Source: Allobranchiibius sp. CTAmp26
GTDB taxonomy: Bacteria; Actinomycetota; Actinomycetes; Actinomycetales; Dermatophilaceae
Direction of reading: 5' to 3'
Length of the DNA: 57,573 nucleotides
Assembly (NCBI RefSeq): GCF_017565405.1
Contig: NZ_JAGEKR010000020.1
Coordinates: forward strand, 1 to 57,573
Part shown: positions 19,316-29,600 of the stretch, one piece after another
Layout: every line of letters starts with the position of its first letter
Position numbering within the stretch: the first letter of the stretch is position 1
Translations under genes and position numbers: made by a program
The notes under the pieces: generated by a model
Databases searched by the model: none
The model's input: only the letters and a program-made list of their open reading frames with translations
Told to the model about the DNA's origin: nothing

Positions 19316-20754
19316 ACCCGACCTTCGGATGGCTGACCCTGGCGCCGGTGCTGATCGCCGCGGTCGGGGCGATCGGCGTCCTCCTGCTCGACGCGCTCTT
19401 CCCACGGCTCGGTCGGGTGCACTGGATCCTCGGCGCGCTGCTGCTCGCGGGCGGCGCGGCGGCCGCGACCCCCGTGCTCCTCGACAGTGCGCACCGCCCG
19501 CGCGCCACGCTCTGCACCCGGGGCACCTGCTGGTACACCGTGGATCACGTCGGTGCCGGGCTCCAGCTGGTCGCGCTGCTCGCGTCGGCGTGCGTGGCCC
19601 TGCTGGCCTTCCCGATCCGGATCCCGCACGAACGGGCCCCGATCCAGGTCGCCCTCCTGCTCACCAGCACCTCGGGTGCGGTCGCCGTCGCCGGGGCGCA
19701 CGATCTGGGCTCGTTCCTGGTGGCGTTGGAGGTCTCGACGCTCCCCACGATCGCGCTGGTCGTGCTGCGGGCGCGGCACTCGGCCATCGACGCCGGGCTG
19801 AGCCTGCTCACGACCTCCCTGGTCTCGTTCGCCGTGCTGGCGATGGGCGCCGGACTCTGGTTCGCGGCGACCGGCACGGCCCAGCTGGAGTCGCACGCGG
19901 CGCTGCAGGCCGGCAACAACGCCGACCTGCGCCGGATCCTGGTGCTCGCGGTCGGGTTCATCGTCGCGGGGCTGGCATTCAAACTCTCTCTCGCGCCGTT
20001 CCACCTGTGGATGCCGGAGACCGTCGGCGCGTCCTCCGTGCCGGTCGGCGCGCTGCTGTCCACCACGTCGAAGGTGGCCGCGGTGGCCGGGCTCGTCGCG
20101 GTCTTCCGGACGGTCACCGACCTCAGTTCCGCGTCGATGGCGGCCGTCGGGGTGGTCGCCGTGCTGTCCATGACGGTCGGCAACCTGATGGCCCTGCGCG
20201 AACGCGGAGCGCTGCGCTTCCTCGGCTGGTCGACGGTCGCGCAGGCCGGCTGGATCGTGCTGCCGTTCACGACCGCCACCGCGGACTCCGGCCGTCGCAG
20301 CGCCCAGTACCTCGCGGTCTACATACTCGCCACCATCGTGGCCTTCTCCGTGATCACCGCCCTCGCGCATGCCGAGGGGCGTCAGCACGTCACCCGGATC
20401 GCGTCGTACGGCGGCGTGCTGCGCCGCCATCCCTTCCTCGGGGGAGCGCTGCTGCTCGCCCTGCTCACCTACGCCGGCCTGCCGCCGGCGATCGCCGGTC
20501 TCACCGCCAAGGTCGTGGCGCTGGAGCCCATCACGGCCGGGCACCTGTGGCTGCTGGCCGTGATCGCAGCCGCCAACGCGATGCTCGGCGTGGCGGCGTA
20601 CCTGCGGTGGGTCCGGATCATGCTCGGCGCGTCGATGGACCCCGAGGAATCGGACCGGGTGCACCCGGTGCATACCGCTGTCGTGGCGGTGTCGGCAGTC
20701 GCGCTGATCGTCTGCAGCGTGGTGCCCCAGGCCGCGCTCGGCCTGTTCGGCTGA
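19312..20754 (+). CDS. nuoN: Complex I antiporter-like subunit N (NuoN)
   Basis: 480-residue proton-pump subunit, last gene of the partial nuo operon. Family segments are [58 protein letters not shown] and [17 protein letters not shown]. The usual YAGLPPxAGFxxK appears as [21 protein letters not shown] start with a four-base overlap to nuoM. With A, B, C, H-M this gives ten of the usual fourteen subunits. Confidence 0.92.
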   Translation: MNPTFGWLTLAPVLIAAVGAIGVLLLDALFPRLGRVHWILGALLLAGGAAAATPVLLDSAHRPRATLCTRGTCWYTVDHVGAGLQLVALLASACVALLAFPIRIPHERAPIQVALLLTSTSGAVAVAGAHDLGSFLVALEVSTLPTIALVVLRARHSAIDAGLSLLTTSLVSFAVLAMGAGLWFAATGTAQLESHAALQAGNNADLRRILVLAVGFIVAGLAFKLSLAPFHLWMPETVGASSVPVGALLSTTSKVAAVAGLVAVFRTVTDLSSASMAAVGVVAVLSMTVGNLMALRERGALRFLGWSTVAQAGWIVLPFTTATADSGRRSAQYLAVYILATIVAFSVITALAHAEGRQHVTRIASYGGVLRRHPFLGGALLLALLTYAGLPPAIAGLTAKVVALEPITAGHLWLLAVIAAANAMLGVAAYLRWVRIMLGASMDPEESDRVHPVHTAVVAVSAVALIVCSVVPQAALGLFG

Positions 20755-20807
20755 CGCCCATGCCCTCGTCGCGGAACAAAGCGCTGGGCGATAGGCGTTT
20801 TCAGGAT

Positions 20808-21683
20808 ATGCACAAGCATTTCAACGGCCTCAAGACCGTGCTGCTCTTCGGCGGCATCTGGGCCGTTCTCCTCGCTGTGGGCGCGTTGGTCGCAGGTGGC
20901 CGCTTCATCTGGATCTTCGCCCTGATCGGTGTCGGCACCACCGCCTACGGGTACTGGAACAGCGACAAGCTGGCGATCCGGGCGATGCAGGCCTACCCGG
21001 TGAGTGAGGCGCAGGCGCCCGCGATGTACCGCATCGTCCGGGAGCTGTCGACGTCCGCGGGCAAGCCCATGCCTGCGCTCTACATCTCACCGACCCAGGC
21101 CCCGAACGCCTTCGCGACCGGCCGCAATCCCAGCCACGCAGCGGTGTGCTGCACCGAGGGCATCCTGCAGCTGCTCGATGAGCGTGAGCTGCGCGGCGTC
21201 CTCGGCCATGAGTTGATGCACGTCTACAACCGCGACATCCTGACCTCGTCCATCGCGGCAGCGCTCGCCGGCATCATCACCTCCGCGGCGCAGATGATGA
21301 TGTTCTTCGGCATGTTCGGTGGCGGCGGCAGCGACGACGACCGGCCCAACCCGATCGCCATGCTGGCCATGGCGTTGCTGGCACCGATCGCTGCGACCGT
21401 GATCCAGCTGGCCATCAGCCGCACCCGCGAGTACGACGCCGACGAGGACGGCTCCAAGCTCACCGGCGATCCGCTCGCCCTGGCGTCGGCGTTGCAGAAG
21501 CTGGAGGACGGTGTGGCGCGCGCACCCCTCGCGCCCGAGCCCAAGGTCGTCAACGCCAGCCACATGATGATCGCGAACCCGTTCCGCGCGCAGGACGTGT
21601 CCCGTGCGTTCTCCACGCACCCCCCGACGCAGGAGCGCATCAAGCGGCTGCAGGGCATGGCGTACGGCCAGATCCGCAAGTGA
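20808..21683 (+). CDS. htpX: HtpX-family membrane zinc metalloprotease
   Basis: 291-residue membrane protease that degrades damaged membrane proteins. Two N-terminal helices (about 10-50) precede the M48 catalytic motif [11 protein letters not shown] (H134, E135, H138), with the third ligand in [15 protein letters not shown]; a further hydrophobic pair lies between them. I chose ATG 20808 because mycobacterial HtpX begins about eight residues before the same LKT...L helix; an in-frame ATG at 20760 would add 16 residues. Neither has a good ribosome binding site. It follows nuoN directly and may share its transcript. Confidence 0.88.
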   Translation: MHKHFNGLKTVLLFGGIWAVLLAVGALVAGGRFIWIFALIGVGTTAYGYWNSDKLAIRAMQAYPVSEAQAPAMYRIVRELSTSAGKPMPALYISPTQAPNAFATGRNPSHAAVCCTEGILQLLDERELRGVLGHELMHVYNRDILTSSIAAALAGIITSAAQMMMFFGMFGGGGSDDDRPNPIAMLAMALLAPIAATVIQLAISRTREYDADEDGSKLTGDPLALASALQKLEDGVARAPLAPEPKVVNASHMMIANPFRAQDVSRAFSTHPPTQERIKRLQGMAYGQIRK

Positions 21684-21688
21684 TCCGC

Positions 21689-21746
21689 CGACTGCGCATG
21701 TCGTGGCGGTAGAACGGCCCAAGACTTCCCGCGACATGCGCAGTCG
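21689..21746. repeat. Inverted repeat between htpX and pepN
   Basis: The 15-bp arms at 21689-21703 and 21732-21746 are perfect complements, separated by 28 bases. Each arm is itself a small palindrome of the form CGAC-N7-GTCG. It lies six bases after the htpX stop and could act as a terminator. The arms share ACATGC..AGT.CG with the outer arms at 8739-8818. Confidence 0.7.
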
Positions 21747-21788
21747 ACCCCTTGGTGGGGGAGTTCGGCGGCGTGCCAGGGTGTGCCC

Positions 21789-24289
<2,501 letters not shown>

Positions 24290-24293
<4 letters not shown>

Positions 24294-25087
24294 CGCTGCG
24301 CTGGAGCACCCAGATCGGCCGGGTGGGTGCTCCGCCGTGGCTGTCTGAGGACCCGAGCCTGCTGCTGCCCGCCGCGTCGATCGGCAAGCTGCTCCTGCTC
24401 GGGCTGGCCGCCGAGATGTTCGAGATGGGCACGCTCGCGCGCGAGGAGCCGCTCCACCGGTCCGACGGGGTCTTCGTGCGGGATTCCGGGATCTGGCACG
24501 CCTTGAGTCAGGACGTGCTGCCCGCCGTCGATGTGTGCCGGCTCATCGGTCTGGTGAGTGACAATCTGGCGACCAACGTCTTACTGCAACGTGTTGGTCT
24601 CGCATCCGTCGAGGAGTACGCCGATCGTCTGCGCCTCGCTCCACTGGCGCTGCTCGACTACGCGCGGGGTTCACGTGATCCGGCGGATCCTGAGGTGGCG
24701 GAGACGCTCTCGGTCGCGAGTGCGGCATCGCTGATCCGCTTCATGGAGTTGCTGGACTCCGGCCGGATCGGCGCCGAGGTAAGAGAGTGGCTCTCCCTGG
24801 ATACCGACCTGTCGATGGTGGCGGACGCGTTCGGACTGGATCCGTTGGCCCACAACGGCATCGGTGGTGGCGATCCGGGCCGGTTCACGCTGCTGCAGAA
24901 GACCGGCACGAACGAGGGCATCCGCGCTGACACCGGCCTCGTGCACGCGGGAGGTGAGCGAACGGCGTACGCCGTGATCGCGCACTGGGACGAGGCGACC
25001 GACGGCGATCGGCTGCCCGAGGTGGTCGCCCGGATGCGCGACATCGGCCGCCAGATCCGCGACCGCCTCGAGTCGCCCACCCCCTGA
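24290..25087 (+). CDS. Class A beta-lactamase-like serine hydrolase without signal peptide
   Basis: 265 residues from a GTG overlapping the pepN stop. The three penicillin-recognising motifs are in order and well spaced: SIGK (S30-K33), SDN (90-92) and KTG (204-206). The protein starts directly in the catalytic fold with no signal peptide or lipobox, so it is probably cytoplasmic. The coupling to a peptidase gene suggests a role in peptide or amide turnover rather than drug resistance; this is inference. The usual ExxxN omega-loop motif is not obvious (DPADPEVAE is the nearest). Confidence 0.8.
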
Positions 25088-25091
25088 AACG

Positions 25092-25167
25092 CATCGAGCG
25101 GAGGGGTCCGGCGCCGAGTGGAGGGGCAATAACCCCTCCAGTCGACCGCGGACCCCTCCGCTCGATG
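25092..25167. terminator. 76-bp hairpin between convergent genes
   Basis: The outer arms 25092-25110 and 25149-25167 are perfect 19-bp complements. The inner part continues as an imperfect stem ending in GGAGGGG (25120-25126) and CCCCTCC (25133-25139) with loop CAATAA. It lies between the ends of the beta-lactamase-like gene (plus) and the FabG-type gene (minus), so a two-way terminator is likely. GGAGGGG occurs twice in each half. No T-run. Confidence 0.65.
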
Positions 25168-25183
25168 GAAAGCAGGCGCTGGG

Positions 25184-25945
25184 TCAGTCGCGGGGGCCAC
25201 CGGCGACGTAGAGCACCTGGCCGCTGACGAAGCCGGCTTCCTCGCTGCAGAAGAAGGATGCGGCGGCGGCGATGTCCTCGGGCTTGCCACCGCGGCCGAC
25301 CGGGATCCCCGCGGCTGCAGCCTTCTTGAAGTCCTCGAAGTCCATCCCGACGCGCTCGGCGGTCGCCTTGGTCATGTCGGTCTCGATGAAGCCGGGCGCG
25401 ATCGCGTTGGCGGTGACGCCGAACTTGCCGAGCTCGATGGCCAGGGTCTTGGTGAAGCCCTGCATGCCGGCCTTGGCGGCGGCGTAGTTGGCCTGGCCGC
25501 GGTTGCCCAGCGCCGAGGTGCTCGACAGGTTCACGACCCGGCCGTACTTCTCCTTGGTCATGTGCGCCTGCACCGCGCGGGTCATCAGGAAGCTGCCGCG
25601 CAGGTGCACGTTCATGACGGTGTCCCAGTCGTCCGCGCTCATCTTGAAGATGAGGTTGTCGCGCAGCACGCCGGCGTTGTTCACCAGCACGGTCGGGGCG
25701 CCGAGCTCGGTCGCGACCTTCTCCACGGCGGCCTGCACGTCGCTCTCGTCCGCGACGTTGCACGCCACGCCGATCGCCTTGCCGCCGGCCGCGGTGATGC
25801 GCTCGGCGACTGCGGTGCAGGCGTCCTGGTCGAGGTCGAGGACACCGACGGCCATCCCGTCGGCGGCGAGCCGCTCGGCGACGGCGGCGCCGATCCCTCG
25901 GGCCGATCCGGTGACGATGGCGGTGCGGGTGCTCTGTGCTGGCAT
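25184..25945 (-). CDS. FabG-type short-chain dehydrogenase/reductase
   Basis: 253-residue NAD(P)-dependent oxidoreductase, classical SDR. It shows the cofactor motif TGSARGIG near residue 11, NNAG near 88, the catalytic Ser in NLSSTSAL, the YxxxK in NYAAAKAGMQG, and APGFIETDMT. It resembles 3-oxoacyl-ACP/acetoacetyl-CoA reductases, and NCBI-type names would be fabG or a 3-oxoacyl reductase; the true substrate is open. I chose the ATG at 25945 because AAGGA lies upstream. It stands alone, with convergent neighbours on one side and the epimerase on the other. Confidence 0.88.
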   Translation of the reverse strand: MPAQSTRTAIVTGSARGIGAAVAERLAADGMAVGVLDLDQDACTAVAERITAAGGKAIGVACNVADESDVQAAVEKVATELGAPTVLVNNAGVLRDNLIFKMSADDWDTVMNVHLRGSFLMTRAVQAHMTKEKYGRVVNLSSTSALGNRGQANYAAAKAGMQGFTKTLAIELGKFGVTANAIAPGFIETDMTKATAERVGMDFEDFKKAAAAGIPVGRGGKPEDIAAAASFFCSEEAGFVSGQVLYVAGGPRD

Positions 25946-26028
25946 GGAAACGTCCTTGTCTCTTGGCAGGTGCGGTGTGGTGGTGAGGCGTCGCGGGGCG
26001 GCGCCCACCGGCTCCGTCCCCTACATTC

Positions 26029-27063
26029 TCACGAGCCGCTGATCGCCAACTCGCGGACGCCCGCCGCGAAGTCCTCGCGCGGCGCCCATCCCAGATCGCG
26101 GCGGATCGCGGCGGAATCGGCGGTGATGTGCCGTACGTCCCCGAGACGCCACTGACCGGTCACGACCGGCGTGGGCCCGTCGAGGGCCGTCGCGAGTTCC
26201 GCGGCGAGATCGCCGACGGTCCGCGGGGTGCCCGACCCCACGTTGTACGCGCGGAAACCCTCTCGCGGCTGTTCGGCCGCTGCGACCACTGCCGTCGCGA
26301 TGTCGCGCACGTGCACGAAGTCCCGTCGCTGGCCGCCGTCCTCGAAGACGCGGGGCGCCTCACCTCTCCGGAGCGCGGCCGCGAAGAGCGAGGCCACGCC
26401 GGCGTACGGCGTGTTGCTCGGCATGCCAGGGCCGTACACGTTGTGGAAACGCAGCGCGGTCGCCGAGGACGAGGTCTCCCGGGCCCAGGTGGTCGCGTAG
26501 TGCTCCTGCGCGAGCTTGGACACGGCGTACGCGTTGCGGGGATCGGCGGGGACGTCCTCGCCGACCAGCGCCGGGGTCAGGACGCGCCCGCACGTCGCGC
26601 ACCGTGGTTCGAAGTCGCCGGCCTCCAGGTGCGACGGCGTCCGGGGGAGACCCTGGCTCAGGCCATGCACCTCGCACTCGCCGCGTCCCTCGCCGTAGAC
26701 CACCATCGAGGCTGCGAGCACGAGCTCGCGGCGTCCCGCGGCCGCCATCCGGGCAAGGAGCGTGGCGGTGCCGACGTCGTTGGACGACGCGTAGTCGGGC
26801 AGGTCGGAGATGTCCACGCCCAGGCCGACCTTGGCGGCGAGGTGGATCACCGAGTCGATCTCCCGCAGCGCCGCGTCGCAGGTGTCGGGATCCCGTACGT
26901 CGCCGCGCAGGAAGCGCGCGGTGCCGGGCGGGTCCCAGGTCGCGACGGGGTGCACGTCGGAGCGCAGGTTGTCCAGGACGAGCACGTCATGACCGGCGGC
27001 GAGCGCGACGGCGAGGACGTGCTGCCCGATGAAACCGGCACCGCCGGTGAGAAGGATGCGCAA
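26029..27063 (-). CDS. NAD-dependent sugar epimerase, dTDP-rhamnose 4-epimerase-like
   Basis: 344-residue extended SDR. It has GGAGFIGQH at the N-terminus, HLAAKVG, the catalytic AASMVVYGEG and YAVSK, and RFHNVYGPGMPS. Between them lies an insertion with C-x2-H...C-x2-C (CEVHG, then CATCG), a probable zinc knuckle known in dTDP-L-rhamnose 4-epimerase-like proteins. The start is TTG (complement of 27061-27063) with GAGG seven bases upstream. It is divergent from the glycosyltransferase operon at 27303 and most likely makes or changes a nucleotide sugar for it. Confidence 0.87.
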   Translation of the reverse strand: MRILLTGGAGFIGQHVLAVALAAGHDVLVLDNLRSDVHPVATWDPPGTARFLRGDVRDPDTCDAALREIDSVIHLAAKVGLGVDISDLPDYASSNDVGTATLLARMAAAGRRELVLAASMVVYGEGRGECEVHGLSQGLPRTPSHLEAGDFEPRCATCGRVLTPALVGEDVPADPRNAYAVSKLAQEHYATTWARETSSSATALRFHNVYGPGMPSNTPYAGVASLFAAALRRGEAPRVFEDGGQRRDFVHVRDIATAVVAAAEQPREGFRAYNVGSGTPRTVGDLAAELATALDGPTPVVTGQWRLGDVRHITADSAAIRRDLGWAPREDFAAGVRELAISGS

Positions 27064-27302
27064 AACGGGGCCTCAGCTCGCGAGTGGGAGCACGATCATC
27101 GAGGCGCAGCCGTCGTCGGTGTTCTCGAACGGGGCGGCGCCGTCGTCGTGCGCGCCCACGATTTCATGGATCGTCGCCCCTCCGGGACAGTCCCCTGTCA
27201 GGCTGTGATCGGATCGTCCCCACGCCAACGACGCCGTGACGGCCGTCTCGCGCCACGCGCGAATGCAACAACCGGACCCGTGATAGGGCAGGCTGTGGGG
27301 TA

Positions 27303-27947
27303 ATGATCGATATCGTCCTGCCCTGCCTCGACGAGGCAGCGGCGCTCCCCATCGTCCTCGGCGACCTTCCGGACGGCACCCGAGCACTCGTCGTGGACAA
27401 CGGAAGCACCGACGGCAGCCCCGAGATCGCGCGCTCATTGGGCGCCCAGGTGGTGACCGCGGCTCAGCGGGGCTACGGCGCCGCCTGCCATGCCGGCCTG
27501 ATGGCGGCGACCTCCGACGTGGTCGCGTTCGTCGACTGCGACGGGTCCTTCGACTTGTCGGTCGTCCCTGATCTCGCCGCCCCCGTCCTCGGTGGGAGTG
27601 CCGACCTGGCGGTCGGCCGTCGACGACCGGTGGCCCGTGGCGCATGGCCCGCCCACGCGCGTCTGGCGAACGGGGTGTTGTCCTGGCGGCTGCGGCGGCT
27701 CGGGCTGCCCGTGCACGACGTGGGTGCCGTGCGCGTGGGCCGTCGGACGGCCCTGCTCGACCTGGCCCAGATCGACCGGCGCAGTGGATACCCGCTGGAG
27801 ACCATGGTGCTCGCGGCCAAGGCCGGGTGGCGGGTCGTCGAGACCGACGTGGACTACCACCCCCGGCAGGGCCGATCCAAGGTCACGGGGACGGTACGCG
27901 GCACGGTCCAGGCCATGCGGGACATGACCGTGGTCCTCGCCCGATGA
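27303..27947 (+). CDS. Family 2 glycosyltransferase
   Basis: 214-residue cytoplasmic GT-A enzyme using a nucleotide- or lipid-linked sugar. It begins IDIVLPCLDEAAALP and has the nucleotide-binding VVDNGSTDGSPEIA, then AFVDCDGSFDLSVVPDL (the DxD-like acidic site) and the later SGYPLETMVLAAKAGWR. There is no C-terminal membrane helix, so it is the short soluble type. It is the first gene of a three-gene operon with four-base overlaps. Confidence 0.87.
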   Translation: MIDIVLPCLDEAAALPIVLGDLPDGTRALVVDNGSTDGSPEIARSLGAQVVTAAQRGYGAACHAGLMAATSDVVAFVDCDGSFDLSVVPDLAAPVLGGSADLAVGRRRPVARGAWPAHARLANGVLSWRLRRLGLPVHDVGAVRVGRRTALLDLAQIDRRSGYPLETMVLAAKAGWRVVETDVDYHPRQGRSKVTGTVRGTVQAMRDMTVVLAR

Positions 27948-28576
27948 GCGCGCTCGCGAGCGTGGTGGTCATCGCGAAGGAACCGGTGGCCGGGCGGGTC
28001 AAGACGCGGCTCACCGTCGCGATCAGCCCCGAACAGGCGGCCGCGGTCGCGGCCGCGGCCATCGGCGACACCCTGGACGCGATGAGCCGGGTGCCCGCCG
28101 ACCGGCACGTGTTGGCCCTCGACGGCGACGCCGGGGACTGGGTGCCGGCCGGGTGGGACGTCGTGTCCCAGCCGGAGGGCGGGCTGGACCACCGGCTGGC
28201 AACGGTCCTCGGCGGTCTCCCGACCGGTCCGTGCCTGCTGGTGGGGATGGACACCCCGCAGGTCACCCCATCCGTCTGCGGTTTCGATCCGAACTCCTAC
28301 GACGCGTGCCTGGGAATGGCAACCGACGGCGGCTACTGGGCCATCGGTTTCGCGGATCCCGCCAACGCACCCGAGGTGATCGAAGGAGTACCCATGTCGA
28401 CCGACCACACCGGCGCCGATCAGCTCGCCCGGATGCTGGACGCCGGCCTGCGCGTGCAGGAGTTGCCGCCCCTGCTCGACGTGGACACCCCGCAGGACGC
28501 CGCCCAGGTCGCCTCGCTCGTGCCCGGCAGCGCGTTCGCCCGGGCCTGGACCTCGGCCGTCGGGGCGACTGTATGA
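27944..28576 (+). CDS. DUF2064 / TIGR04282-family GT-A-like protein
   Basis: 210 residues with the fold of MobA/CofC-type nucleotidyl- or glycosyltransferases. It starts VVVIAKEPVAGRVKTRLT, the family's hallmark, and has LLVGMDTPQVTP and MATDGGYWAIGF. NCBI names this family after arsenosugar biosynthesis, but most members are of unknown function. The start ATG overlaps the GT2 stop by four bases, so the two are made together. Confidence 0.85.
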   Translation: MSALASVVVIAKEPVAGRVKTRLTVAISPEQAAAVAAAAIGDTLDAMSRVPADRHVLALDGDAGDWVPAGWDVVSQPEGGLDHRLATVLGGLPTGPCLLVGMDTPQVTPSVCGFDPNSYDACLGMATDGGYWAIGFADPANAPEVIEGVPMSTDHTGADQLARMLDAGLRVQELPPLLDVDTPQDAAQVASLVPGSAFARAWTSAVGATV

Positions 28577-29271
28577 GGATCGGCGCGCTCGCGGCGTACG
28601 AGCAGGCGCTGCGCGACCGTGGACCCCTGGGGCTGCACACCACCTCAGGACACCGGATCGACCTGGACATGGCGCGCTATCTGGCCGACGCCGATGCCGC
28701 CGACTCCACGGTGCTCGAACGCTGCGTGGGCCCGGTGCTGGACGTTGGGTGCGGCCCGGGTCGCATCGTCGGCGCGCTGACCGCCGCCGGCACGGCTGCT
28801 CTCGGGGTCGACATCGCCGACGCCGCCGTGGAGATCACCCAGCAGCGCGGTGCGCTGGCCCTGGCCCGGGACATCTTCTCCCGGTTGCCCGGGGAGGGTC
28901 GCTGGCGCACGGTGCTGGTGCTCGACGGCAACTGCGGCATCGGCGGGGACGTGCCTGCACTGCTGCGCCGGATGCGCGAACTCACCGCGGCGGACGGCAC
29001 GGTGATCCTTGAGGCCGCCACCAGCGTGCCGGGGACCGACGAGGTCCTCACCGCGAGCTTCAGCACGGACGGCGAGGGTGCGCCTACCTTCCCGTGGGCC
29101 GTCGCCTCAGCCGATGTGCTCCAGAGGTACGCCGAACAGGCGGGCATGGCGCTCGTGGAGCAGTGGACTCACTCCGGCCGCGACTTCCTGATGGTCCGCA
29201 GCGAGAACGCGTACAGGACCGCCGTGCACACCACGACGGCCGCCGCGATGATCCCGAAGTTCGCCACGTAG
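28573..29271 (+). CDS. SAM-dependent methyltransferase
   Basis: 232-residue class I methyltransferase. Motif I is VLDVGCGPGRIVGAL (about residues 56-70), followed by the acidic residue in LGVDIADAAVE. The ATG overlaps the previous stop by four bases. The last 103 bases are antisense to the following minus-strand membrane gene, an unusually long convergent overlap. The substrate is probably the product of the two GT-A-like neighbours, but this is inferred from operon place only. Confidence 0.85.
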   Translation: MRIGALAAYEQALRDRGPLGLHTTSGHRIDLDMARYLADADAADSTVLERCVGPVLDVGCGPGRIVGALTAAGTAALGVDIADAAVEITQQRGALALARDIFSRLPGEGRWRTVLVLDGNCGIGGDVPALLRRMRELTAADGTVILEAATSVPGTDEVLTASFSTDGEGAPTFPWAVASADVLQRYAEQAGMALVEQWTHSGRDFLMVRSENAYRTAVHTTTAAAMIPKFAT

Positions 29272-29600
29272 TTCTGCCGCAGGAGAGCTAGCGCCGGGCT
29301 GCTCGCGGTGCCCTGGCGCCAGATGACGAAGAACGCCATGGAGCCGACGAGGGCGATGACGGTCAGCGCTCCCTGCACGAAGCCGCGCAGGTGTGGGGGC
29401 AGCAGCTTGGCCAGCAGCCACCCCACCAGGAGCACGACGTTGGCGATGATCAGGTCGTGCAGCAGGATCCCGCTGATGAGCCATTCGCCGAAGTTGAGCG
29501 TCTTGATGTATGGCCGGTCCACCCACAGCAGGTGCAGGCCCCAGGCGGCCGCGAGGATCCCGAGGACGCCGATGCCGCCCCGGGTGACGCGCTCAAACAT
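29169..29600 (-). CDS. Four-helix membrane protein paired with the molybdenum oxidoreductase
   Basis: 143 residues with four hydrophobic segments (about 10-25, 42-65, 76-95, 111-133). It starts inside the last codons of the upstream molybdopterin oxidoreductase gene (8-base overlap), so the two are coupled and probably form a complex. No heme-binding His pair is obvious; single His residues are at LHLLW and LLHDLI. Its 3' end overlaps the methyltransferase gene on the other strand. Family unknown to me. Confidence 0.75.
   Translation of the reverse strand: MFERVTRGGIGVLGILAAAWGLHLLWVDRPYIKTLNFGEWLISGILLHDLIIANVVLLVGWLLAKLLPPHLRGFVQGALTVIALVGSMAFFVIWRQGTASSPALALLRQNYVANFGIIAAAVVVCTAVLYAFSLRTIRKSRPE

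Noticed and set aside
27073-27252. Short minus frame ending FENTDDGCASMIVLPLAS, nine bases before the epimerase start
   Set aside because: Only a TTG or late GTG could start it and none has a well-placed ribosome binding site. A leader peptide is possible but cannot be supported.
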